Both the position numbers and the translations under genes were made by a program. This document shows, one piece after another, positions 17,241-24,640 of a stretch of DNA of 64,000 nucleotides; the first letter of the stretch is position 1; each line of letters begins with the position of its first letter. The stretch is from JALYRV01 sp040902895 (GTDB lineage Bacteria; Acidobacteriota; Vicinamibacteria; Vicinamibacterales; SCN-69-37): positions 1 through 64,000 of the forward strand of contig JBBDWL010000141.1 of NCBI GenBank assembly GCA_040902895.1. The letters are read 5' to 3'. A model generated the notes under the pieces. It searched no databases. It was not told the DNA's origin and saw only the letters and a program-made list of their open reading frames with translations.

Positions 17241-18026
17241 ATGGCTACCTGCTTTGTGATCCAGCCGTTCGACGGCGGCCCTTTTGACAAGCGGTTCGAG
17301 GATGTCTTTGTGCCAGCCATTTCAGCTGCCGGCCTGGAACCGTACCGAGTTGATCGCGATCCCACTGTCGTAATTCCTATCGATCAAATCGAGAAAGGCA
17401 TTCGAGGGGCGGACGTCTGTTTGGCCGACATTTCTACCGCCAATCCGAATGTCTGGTTCGAGCTCGGATATGCGATAGCCGCGGGCAAGCCTGTGGTCCT
17501 TGTTTGTGAATTCGAAAAGGACAAGAGGTTTCCCTTCGACATTCAACATCGCGCGGTTGTGACGTACCGAACGGAGTCTCCTAGCGACTTCACGAACCTG
17601 TCGCAACAGATTACAGCTCGACTCTCAGCCGCATTACTAAAGGAAGAGCGACTAGAGCGATTGGCAGAATCGGCGGTCGTGGCAGAAGTTGAGGGACTAA
17701 GTTCGCTCGAGATTGTGGCGCTTGTGGCCGCAACTGAGAATTCTGATGCGCCCGATTATCCTGTTTCTGCTTGGACCATTCGGCATGACATGGAAAGGTC
17801 CGGCTATACCAAGATTGGTACTACTATCGGTCTAACCTCGTTGATTCGAAAGGGAATGCTCGAGGCGATTCGTGAAGTGGATATCAATGGCAATCCAGAG
17901 GCTAGCTATAGACCCACTCCGCTCGGTTTGCAGTGGCTATTGGATCATCAGGACAAATTGGTACTGCACAAGCCTCACAAGACGCGAGAATCCGACGATC
18001 TGCTCGACGCGGACATACCGTTCTAG
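17241..18026 (+). CDS. Nucleoside 2-deoxyribosyltransferase-like (TIR-like fold) protein with C-terminal winged helix
   Basis: 261 residues. The N-terminal domain (about 1-130) reads FVIQPFDGGPFDKRFEDVF, then IDQIEKGIRGADVCLADIS, NPNVWFELGYAIAAGKPVVLV. This is the pattern of the nucleoside deoxyribosyltransferase-like group, with the Glu of the ELGYA motif (catalytic in true transferases) kept. The C-terminal part (about 150-240) looks like a winged helix (SLEIVALVAATENS, TSLIRKGMLEAI, TPLGLQWLL). Such sensor/effector-like proteins are frequent in defence islands. The start at ATG 17241 is preferred over a TTG at 17229. It lies next to DarTG, transcribed convergently. Confidence 0.6.
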   Translation: MATCFVIQPFDGGPFDKRFEDVFVPAISAAGLEPYRVDRDPTVVIPIDQIEKGIRGADVCLADISTANPNVWFELGYAIAAGKPVVLVCEFEKDKRFPFDIQHRAVVTYRTESPSDFTNLSQQITARLSAALLKEERLERLAESAVVAEVEGLSSLEIVALVAATENSDAPDYPVSAWTIRHDMERSGYTKIGTTIGLTSLIRKGMLEAIREVDINGNPEASYRPTPLGLQWLLDHQDKLVLHKPHKTRESDDLLDADIPF

Positions 18027-18103
18027 GAGTCAGAGCGAGATTCGTTCTTCTTCCTTGGCGCGGTCTCTTGGCGTGGCATCGTTCCGACGGCGACGGCGCA
18101 CCT

Positions 18104-19183
18104 TTATGAGGAAGCCAACTTGGACGAGGGCATCGAGCTTTCGGAGGGTGTGGGGAGCCAGCCCTTCTGCACAAGAACTTGAGACGCCAGAACGATTTGC
18201 CTTCGCGTGAACTGTTTTTTGCGATCGCCCCAAGAATAGACGGCGCGAACGACGTCGTCCTCGGATTGAGCGAGTTCACGAGACATGACCCAGTGGACAG
18301 TTGACAGGAGTTCCAAGCCCACGGGTGTTTCGAAGCCCTCAACAAGGTCAGCGACCTTGGCGAATCGTGATTGCACGTCAGGATGGTCGAAGAGGAATTT
18401 CCCAGCCTCTTCGACTGCACCCGGGACGAGGCTCAGTTCCTTGTCTGGGGCCTCGCCCTCATGCCCGTAACCAGCGAGAAAATAGCCGTCGATCGTGGTT
18501 AAGACGTGCCGCAGGTTTTCAGCATAGGGGCCGTACGGCGCCTTCACATAATTAAGCCGCAGCTGTTGCCCAGTCTCCTGCATGAAGTACATCAGTTTGT
18601 GAACTTCGAGCAGAGTCACGAACGGATCCAGAAGGCCGCGCAGATATTGTTGCATCAGGCCGATGAGTGCGGCTCGGCCGGCGGTCATCCTTGGTGGTCG
18701 TCGGAAGTTCAAGGGCCCAGCCGGCGCAACATGACTGGGCTCGAAGACGATGAACGAGACATTGGGAAGTGAGCGAACAGCCTCCTCGATCTGCAGCTTT
18801 ACGTCGGGCCAACGAAGTCCGCCAAGGCCGCTCCCTAGTGGAGGCATCGCGACCGACCGGATCCCCCGCTCACGAATCACCCCTACGAGGGCGCGCAATC
18901 CAGCCTCGATATCCTCGATCCGACTCTTACCCTTCCAATGGCGCTTGGTAGGAAAGTTGATGATGAACTTGGGATTGTCAACGTAACCGGTTTCGAAGAC
19001 GAACATCTCCCCGGGCTGTACTTCGTGAACTGAGCAAGCGCTCTTGTAGGCCCTGAAGTTCTCCGGGAAGGCTTTCTTGAATTGTAGTGCGACGCCGCGC
19101 CCCATGATCCCGACGCAGTTGACCGTGTTCACCAAGGCCTCAGCGTCCGTCCTGAGTATGTCGCCCGTTCTGAATTCGAGCAT
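18104..19183 (-). CDS. darG: DarG antitoxin (macro-domain ADP-ribosylglycohydrolase)
   Basis: The 359-residue protein begins MLEFRTGDILRTDAEALVNTVNCVG. The macro-domain motifs NTVNCVGIMGRGVALQFKKAFP and MPPLGSGLGGLRW are intact (residues 1-150). The C-terminal half (from about 165, RAALIGLMQQYLRGLLDP) is the region that in DarG binds and blocks DarT. DarG removes ADP-ribose from thymidine in single-stranded DNA. The ATG at 19183 is 7 bp after the darT stop with a GGGGG run upstream; an alternative ATG at 19201 overlaps darT. Confidence 0.9.
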   Translation of the reverse strand: MLEFRTGDILRTDAEALVNTVNCVGIMGRGVALQFKKAFPENFRAYKSACSVHEVQPGEMFVFETGYVDNPKFIINFPTKRHWKGKSRIEDIEAGLRALVGVIRERGIRSVAMPPLGSGLGGLRWPDVKLQIEEAVRSLPNVSFIVFEPSHVAPAGPLNFRRPPRMTAGRAALIGLMQQYLRGLLDPFVTLLEVHKLMYFMQETGQQLRLNYVKAPYGPYAENLRHVLTTIDGYFLAGYGHEGEAPDKELSLVPGAVEEAGKFLFDHPDVQSRFAKVADLVEGFETPVGLELLSTVHWVMSRELAQSEDDVVRAVYSWGDRKKQFTRRQIVLASQVLVQKGWLPTPSESSMPSSKLASS

Positions 19184-19190
19184 GGTGCTG

Positions 19191-19856
19191 TCAGCCCCCA
19201 TAGTACCAGTCTTTCCGCAGCTCCACCTCGGGTCGATGACCTGCCCCTTCTAGGGCCGCCGCGACGCGTTGAGCTATCTCTAACGATCGGACGCCGATTC
19301 GGTACACCAACTCCCAGGGGAAATGCCTTTCGATCAGGAACTCGGCTTGTTTGCCGTCCTTCACCGAGAGCGGAACCCCCGGCCCGGACCATTTGGCCGC
19401 AGCGACTGCGGCCCAATTTATTTCCTGGAGGGCTTCGACGGAGTTTCGATCTTCGAAGTATCGTGCGCCCGCGTTCGACAAAGTAAACGCCCACCGGTGG
19501 CCAGCTTGATCTGCCCAGTTGATCGCACTCCGCAGGTCGGCCTCTAGATGCACAATAGGGCCTTCGCCGCCTCGATACGCTAGGTTCGGGTGATTGCGCT
19601 GCCAGATCAAATAAAGCATCACGGACCGGGGACAGAAGTAAAACGGAACGCACTCTCCAACGTACAGCTCGGGATGTGAGGCGAGACTCAATTCCGTCAG
19701 CCGGCGCTGCTTAATCTCGTCCATGCCGATGATCGTGCCGGTGTTGGGCCGGTTGAGCATTTCAGCATCGGCCCAGAGACAACCGGCAGACAATACCGAA
19801 GGCAGCCGGTCAACGTGGATGATGTGGTAGATCTTAGGCTGCTCAGGTGGCGGCAC
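19191..19856 (-). CDS. darT: DarT toxin (DNA ADP-ribosyltransferase)
   Basis: 221 residues, GTG start. NAD-binding region IYHIIHVDRLPSVLSAG, then Arg51 in DEIKQRRL, the core PFYFCPRSVMLYLI, and the catalytic Glu172 in KQAEFLIERHFPWELV are all present, so the toxin looks active. DarT transfers ADP-ribose from NAD to thymidine in a short single-stranded DNA motif and stalls replication. It is directly followed by darG, the usual toxin-first order. Such pairs act in phage defence. Confidence 0.92.
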   Translation of the reverse strand: MPPPEQPKIYHIIHVDRLPSVLSAGCLWADAEMLNRPNTGTIIGMDEIKQRRLTELSLASHPELYVGECVPFYFCPRSVMLYLIWQRNHPNLAYRGGEGPIVHLEADLRSAINWADQAGHRWAFTLSNAGARYFEDRNSVEALQEINWAAVAAAKWSGPGVPLSVKDGKQAEFLIERHFPWELVYRIGVRSLEIAQRVAAALEGAGHRPEVELRKDWYYGG

Positions 19857-20000
19857 GCTCGCTCAGCTCTTTCTTGTTCCTCGTACGAAACGCGGCCAGA
19901 CAACCCATCCCGGCTTAGCTTATGTACTCCCCCGTGGGAGCGCAAACCTTCTGCGCCCATAGTAGGCCGCGACTTCAGTCCCTGCGTCAGCGGCTTGTTG

Positions 20001-20030
20001 TTGACAGTCGACACCATGACGGCGTAGTGT
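20001..20030 (+). promoter_or_regulatory. Promoter of padR-ADOP operon
   Basis: TTGACA at 20001-20006 and TAGTGT at 20025-20030 with an 18-bp spacer form a plausible sigma-70-type promoter. The start codon at 20045 lies only 15 nt after the -10 box, so the mRNA leader would be about 8 nt or absent. Confidence 0.6.
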
Positions 20031-20045
20031 CGACAGACGACACTA
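20025..20045. promoter_or_regulatory. Palindromic operator over the padR promoter and start codon
   Basis: TAGTGTCG-ACAGA-CGACACTA is an 8-bp perfect inverted repeat that contains the -10 hexamer and ends on the A of the padR ATG. A further half site GTCGACAC lies just upstream (20007-20014). Position and symmetry suggest autorepression by the PadR dimer. Confidence 0.6.
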
Positions 20046-20380
20046 TGGCTAGACACGCCGTTCCCGATCTGCTGCCCGGTACGCTCGACCTGTTGATCCT
20101 CCGCACGCTCCAGACCGAGCCCATGCATGGCTGGGCCATTTCAGAACGCATCCAGCAGATCTCCGAGGACGTGCTTCAAATTACGCAGGGATCGCTTTAC
20201 CCGGCGCTTCACCGCCTCGAGCATCAGGGCTGGATCGAAGCCGAGTGGAAAGTGTCGGAGCTCGGGCGCCGTGCGAAGTACTACCGTCTCACCGCCACAG
20301 GCCGGCGTCAGCTCGCGGTCGAAGCGGGCGAGTGGGAACGCATGGCCGGCGCCATCGGCCGCGTCATGAAACTTGCGTGA
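20045..20380 (+). CDS. PadR-family transcriptional regulator
   Basis: The 111-residue protein starts MARHAVPDLLPGTLDLLILRTL. The winged helix (MHGWAISERIQQIS, ITQGSLYPALHRLEHQGWIEAEW, GRRAKYYRLTATGRRQL) is complete with a short C-terminal dimerisation helix. Its ATG overlaps the palindrome that probably serves as its own operator. It sits 2 bp before the ADOP permease gene, the standard pairing in Acidobacteria, and likely represses both. Confidence 0.92.
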   Translation: MARHAVPDLLPGTLDLLILRTLQTEPMHGWAISERIQQISEDVLQITQGSLYPALHRLEHQGWIEAEWKVSELGRRAKYYRLTATGRRQLAVEAGEWERMAGAIGRVMKLA

Positions 20381-20382
20381 CC

Positions 20383-23052
20383 ATGAATCTCAGCGACCTG
20401 AAACTTCGCCTGCGCGCGCTCATCGCGAGGCGGCGCGTCGAGCGCGAGCTCGATGACGAGCTCGCGTTTCACATCGAGTGCGAGACACGGAAGCACATCG
20501 CCGCCGGTGTGGATCCGGCGGAAGCGCGCGCCCGCGCCCGCGCGCGCTTCGGATCGCCTGCTTTGGTGGCCGACGAGTGCCGCGACGCGCGCGGAACGGC
20601 CTTCGTCGATTCCTCTGCGCGCGATGTCCTCTACGCGTTCCGCGCGCTCCGGCGCGCGCCGCTCGCCGCTCTCACCATCATCGTCACCCTGGGCCTCGGC
20701 CTCGGTCTGGTCGCCGTCGTCTTCACGTTCTATAACGCGATCTTCCTGCGCGCGGATGCCGTGCGGAACCCCGCCGAGTTGTTCGAAGCCCGGCGTGCGG
20801 TCTCTCCGGGCGTTACCCGTGTGTGGGTCACGCTGACGCGGCACGACTACGACGCGCTCCGGAGCGATACCGACGTGTTCACGCATGCCGCGGCAATGCT
20901 TCCGGGCATCGAGGCGCGTATCGAGGGGCGCGCGCTCGACGGTACCCTCGTCACCCGCAATTTCTTTCAGATGGTGGGCGCCGGCGCGGCGCTGGGACGC
21001 CCGCTGCAGGCGGCTGATGACGAGCGGCACGCCGGGCGTCCGGTCGTCGTGCTCAGTCACCGGGGTTGGACCAAGCTGTTCGGCAACGATTCGGCGGTGA
21101 TAGGCCGGCCGCTGGTTCTGAACGGCGTGCGGACCGAGATCATCGGCGTCATGCCGCCCGGCTTTCGCGGGTTGGCCGTCTCGCCTCCGGACTTCTGGGC
21201 GCCGCTCGACCTGCTCGATCAGTTTCGCCAGGCGATGGCAGGGAAAGAAGATGCGGTCGCGATTGAGGTTGTCGGACGGCTGAAGCCCGGCGTGTCGAGC
21301 GAGGCCGCGACAGCACGCCTGACGGCGTGGGCGTCGGCAAACCCCGCGATGCAGGAGGTGAACGGCCGTCCCAAATCGATGTTCCTGAAACCCAGACAGG
21401 GCACCGCGTCCGTCGATCTGCTCGATGGCCTGCGGCGGTTGGCGCCCCTCTTCTTCGCCTTCGGATTAATCCTTCTGATTGGCTGCGCCAACGTGGCCAA
21501 CCTGCTGCTCGCCCGCGGCATCGCCCGCCAGCGTGAGATCGGCGTCCGGCTGTCGCTCGGAGCCTCGCGCATGCGCATCATCAGGCAGCTCCTCACCGAA
21601 AGTCTGCTGCTCGCGCTGGCGGCCGCGGTCTGCGGGTTCGTGATCTTGCGCCTCGCACTCAACGCCGGCACCTATGCAGCGGTCAATACGCTGGCCCCGG
21701 CGCTGGCCGAGCAGGTCAGTGTCGCGGCCTCGGCGGCCGACTGGCGCGTCGGTGTCTTCCTGTTGTGCGGCGCCATCGTCTCGACGGCCTTCTTCGGCCT
21801 CGTTCCGGCGCTTCAGGCCACTCGTCCGGAGCTGGTGCGGACGATGCGGGGAGAGGTCACGAGAGATGCGCGCCCGAGCCGCGCTCGAAACGCGCTCATC
21901 GCCGTGCAGGTCGGCGCGTCAGCCGCGCTGTGCATTTGCGCGGCCGTGTTTCTCCGTAGCGCGCTTGCTGCCGCGAGTGTCGAGCCCGGGCTGCGGACAT
22001 CGGACACGGTGCTGGTCGAGATCGCGAACGAGTCGACGCGCGCTGCGATGCTGCAGGCCGTGAACACCGACCCCGCTGTCGCGGCCGTCGCGGCGTCATG
22101 GCCGCACGGGGTCGGCGGCGAGAACGCGGTCGCGAAAGGCTGGGCCACGCTGCCGGTGGAGCACAAATTCGTGTCGCCGGAATATTTCGGACTGCTCGAC
22201 ATCCACGTCGTGCAGGGCCGCGTGTTCACCCCGCAGGAGCGGAGCCCAGGAGCGGGGGTCGCCGTCGTGTCTCAAAGAGAAGCGCGCCGGTTGTGGCCGG
22301 ATCGGAACGCCGTCGGGCAGGTCATGGAGCTCGAAGCGTTCGAGCGGCGCGGCCCGGCTCGGCCTGGAGACGAAGCCTCGACGCCGCAGCTGCCGTTCCG
22401 TGCTTTCACGGTTGTCGGCGTCGTGCGGGACGCGTGGATCGGCCTCGGCATGTTCGAGCGGATTGACGCCGGCGTCTATCTGCCCATTAGCGCACAAAGT
22501 CCTGGCACGTCGCTGACGCTTCGCGTGCATGGCGATCCGGATCAGGCGAGCCGTGGATTGATGGAGCGCCTCGCGAAGGTCGATCCCGCGATCGGCGGAA
22601 TCGGGACGATGCGTGCGATCGCGGGCAGGGCTGCCTTCATCCTGCAGACTGTCTTCTGGCTGACGGCCGTGTTGGGGATTCTGGCGCTGGTGCTAACGGT
22701 GTCGGGCCTGTTCAGCGTCCTGTCATATGTTGTCGCGCAGCGCTCAAAGGAGATCGGCGTCCGGATGGCGCTCGGCGCAAGGCCGCGTGACATCGCGCGG
22801 CTCGTGTTGTCGCAGTCGGCTCGGCCGGTCGGCGCGGGACTCGCCGTGGGAGCCCTGCTGGCCGGGTCAGTCGCGACCGTCCTGATGGCAACGCGGGCGG
22901 CCTCTGGCATCGCCGAGATCGTGCACACGTTCGATGCGGTGGCGTACGCGGCCAGCCTGTTCTGCATCGTGGCCGCCTGTGCGCTGGCCGCCTGGGTTCC
23001 CGCGATGCGCGCTGCCCGCATCGATCCGGTCGCCACGCTCAGGCAGGACTGA
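20383..23052 (+). CDS. Acidobacterial duplicated orphan permease (ADOP), MacB/FtsX type
   Basis: 889 residues. The N-terminal prefix (MNLSDLKLRLRALIARRRVERELDDELAFHIE) is followed by two MacB-like halves. Each half has one helix, a periplasmic domain (residues about 100-330 and 560-760) and three further helices (FFAFGLILLIGCANVANLLLARG; FWLTAVLGILALVLTVSGLFSVLSYVVAQRSKEIGVRMALGARP). No ATPase gene is adjacent, which is why such proteins are called orphan permeases. The 3' end overlaps the convergent nrfD-like gene by 14 bp. Confidence 0.88.
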   Translation: MNLSDLKLRLRALIARRRVERELDDELAFHIECETRKHIAAGVDPAEARARARARFGSPALVADECRDARGTAFVDSSARDVLYAFRALRRAPLAALTIIVTLGLGLGLVAVVFTFYNAIFLRADAVRNPAELFEARRAVSPGVTRVWVTLTRHDYDALRSDTDVFTHAAAMLPGIEARIEGRALDGTLVTRNFFQMVGAGAALGRPLQAADDERHAGRPVVVLSHRGWTKLFGNDSAVIGRPLVLNGVRTEIIGVMPPGFRGLAVSPPDFWAPLDLLDQFRQAMAGKEDAVAIEVVGRLKPGVSSEAATARLTAWASANPAMQEVNGRPKSMFLKPRQGTASVDLLDGLRRLAPLFFAFGLILLIGCANVANLLLARGIARQREIGVRLSLGASRMRIIRQLLTESLLLALAAAVCGFVILRLALNAGTYAAVNTLAPALAEQVSVAASAADWRVGVFLLCGAIVSTAFFGLVPALQATRPELVRTMRGEVTRDARPSRARNALIAVQVGASAALCICAAVFLRSALAAASVEPGLRTSDTVLVEIANESTRAAMLQAVNTDPAVAAVAASWPHGVGGENAVAKGWATLPVEHKFVSPEYFGLLDIHVVQGRVFTPQERSPGAGVAVVSQREARRLWPDRNAVGQVMELEAFERRGPARPGDEASTPQLPFRAFTVVGVVRDAWIGLGMFERIDAGVYLPISAQSPGTSLTLRVHGDPDQASRGLMERLAKVDPAIGGIGTMRAIAGRAAFILQTVFWLTAVLGILALVLTVSGLFSVLSYVVAQRSKEIGVRMALGARPRDIARLVLSQSARPVGAGLAVGALLAGSVATVLMATRAASGIAEIVHTFDAVAYAASLFCIVAACALAAWVPAMRAARIDPVATLRQD

Positions 23053-23839
23053 CCGGCGCCGCCGACCGGCGTCCTGCTTCGAGCCAGGCAAGCCGCGTGA
23101 GCAGCGATCCTGCAAGCGTGACGATCGCCGCCGCGATGCGCATCCCTGTGACAGCCGCACCGAGCAGCCGCAGTGCCAACGGCAGCGGGCCCGACAGGAT
23201 CCCGGCGCTGTGCATCAGCCGGCCTGCCGACGACCCGCGTCGGATAAATACGACGATCAGTAGTGTTTCCACCGCACTGGCCAGGATGCCGAGTGCGTTC
23301 ATCGCGGCCGTGCGATGTCCGAGCAACTCGAGCATCGACACGGCGGCGCCCAGACCTGACGCGCCAAAGTGGATCGGCAGCACATCGACGTTGCGCGCCC
23401 ACACCGGTATCGCGGTTGCTCCGATGAGGACGCCCGTGTAGGTCGCGAGGATGGCGCCGGTCAGCGCCGCGATCGCGGTCGCGACGTCCGCAAGCACCCC
23501 GAGCGGCAGCAGTGCGACGATGGCGGCGTTGGAGAAGATCACCAGCGTCCACGCGCCGACCGACATCGGACTTCGCAGCTTGAAGACGCGGAGCATGTTG
23601 AGAAAACGTGCGGGGCGTCCGAGATCGGAGATCAACAGCAGCGGCGAGATGCCGCCGCCGATAGCCGCAATCCACTTCGCATCGCGCACCAGCGAGTCTG
23701 GCGCGACGCCGGCAAATTGCGCCGTCGCCGCGATCACCGCCGCTGCGCCGGCGAGGCCTCCGATGAAGAAATACAGCGGCACCTCCCACGTCCACACAGG
23801 CGGCTTGAGGAGCGGCGCCCCGCGGTAGTTCACCGGCAC
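23039..23839 (-). CDS. Formate dehydrogenase membrane anchor, NrfD family
   Basis: This 266-residue protein (GTG start) has about eight hydrophobic helices, beginning WEVPLYFFIGGLAGAAAVIAA, the NrfD/PsrC hallmark. It also has the LGRPARFLNMLRVFK loop. It starts 3 bp after the iron-sulfur subunit gene. In this operon it should pass electrons from the beta subunit to the quinone pool, instead of a cytochrome b subunit such as FdnI. The 3' end overlaps the ADOP gene on the other strand. Confidence 0.85.
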   Translation of the reverse strand: MPVNYRGAPLLKPPVWTWEVPLYFFIGGLAGAAAVIAATAQFAGVAPDSLVRDAKWIAAIGGGISPLLLISDLGRPARFLNMLRVFKLRSPMSVGAWTLVIFSNAAIVALLPLGVLADVATAIAALTGAILATYTGVLIGATAIPVWARNVDVLPIHFGASGLGAAVSMLELLGHRTAAMNALGILASAVETLLIVVFIRRGSSAGRLMHSAGILSGPLPLALRLLGAAVTGMRIAAAIVTLAGSLLTRLAWLEAGRRSAAPVSPA

Positions 23840-23842
23840 AGG

Positions 23843-24640
23843 CTATGACGAGAAATAGCGCAGCGCGACGAATGCGCTTGCGATGAGGCCCGCCGACGCG
23901 GCCAGCGCCGAGGTCCATCCGGCCCGCAGGTGCACTGCCGGCATCACCGGATTCACTGGAAGGTTGAACGCGTCGGGATCGCCGCGAAGCACGAAGAGTG
24001 CATGAATGCCGCCGACGCTCGTGTTCGACGCGTCATAGAGCGTCGCATCAACGACGCCGCGTGCCTGGAGCGTCTGAACGCGCGCGGCTGCCTTCGCCTG
24101 CATCTCGGCCAGCGGTCCAAACAGAATCGATTCGGTCGGACACGCAGTTGCGCACGCGGGCGTGAGTCCGGCTTTCTGACGGTCGTAACAGAATGTGCAC
24201 TTGAACGCGCGCCCGTCGCCGGGCCGCCTGTCGATCACACCGAACGGACACGTCACCACACAGTAGCCGCAGCCGTTGCAGACGTCTTCCTGCACGAACA
24301 CGCCGCCGAATTCGGTGCGCACGATTGCGCCGGTGGGGCAGCCCTCGAGGCAGCCGGCGTTTTCGCAGTGTTTGCACACGTCCGATGAAAACTGCCAGTC
24401 GGGGTTGCCTGGCTTGCCCGCCGAAGCCTCGGCGAAGGCGGGTTGCTGGTTGCTGGTGCACGACGACTCAACGAATTTGACGTGTCTCCATGTCGAGTGC
24501 CCCAAAGTGCCGGTGTTGTCGTACGAGTGGCCGCTCCAGGCGTAGCCGTCGGCGGGCACGTCGTTCCATTCCTTGCAGGCGACTTCACATGCCTTACAGC
24601 CGATGCACAGCGTACTGTCCGTGAGAAATGCCGTGATCAT
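23843..24640 (-). CDS. Formate dehydrogenase iron-sulfur (beta) subunit
   Basis: 265 residues with four [4Fe-4S] cysteine sets: CIGCKACEVACKEW, CKHCENAGCLEGCP, CNGCGYCVVTCP and CTFCYDRQKAGLTPACATACP. A C-terminal hydrophobic segment (WTSALAASAGLIASAFVAL) could anchor it. The start overlaps the alpha-subunit stop by 4 bp. Residues about 62-77 (TSNQQPAFAEASAGKPG) have no counterpart in E. coli FdnH and are encoded by a repetitive palindromic sequence inserted in frame. Confidence 0.92.
   Translation of the reverse strand: MITAFLTDSTLCIGCKACEVACKEWNDVPADGYAWSGHSYDNTGTLGHSTWRHVKFVESSCTSNQQPAFAEASAGKPGNPDWQFSSDVCKHCENAGCLEGCPTGAIVRTEFGGVFVQEDVCNGCGYCVVTCPFGVIDRRPGDGRAFKCTFCYDRQKAGLTPACATACPTESILFGPLAEMQAKAAARVQTLQARGVVDATLYDASNTSVGGIHALFVLRGDPDAFNLPVNPVMPAVHLRAGWTSALAASAGLIASAFVALRYFSS
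24417..24458. repeat. In-frame palindromic repeat inside the FDH beta gene
   Basis: An imperfect palindrome with CCCGCC/GGCGGG ends (24417-24442) is followed directly by GGTTGCTGGTTGCTGGTG (24441-24458). The second part recurs near 50489, 50580-50610 and 60253-60286. It is translated as the SNQQP-AFAEASAGKP stretch. Confidence 0.6.
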
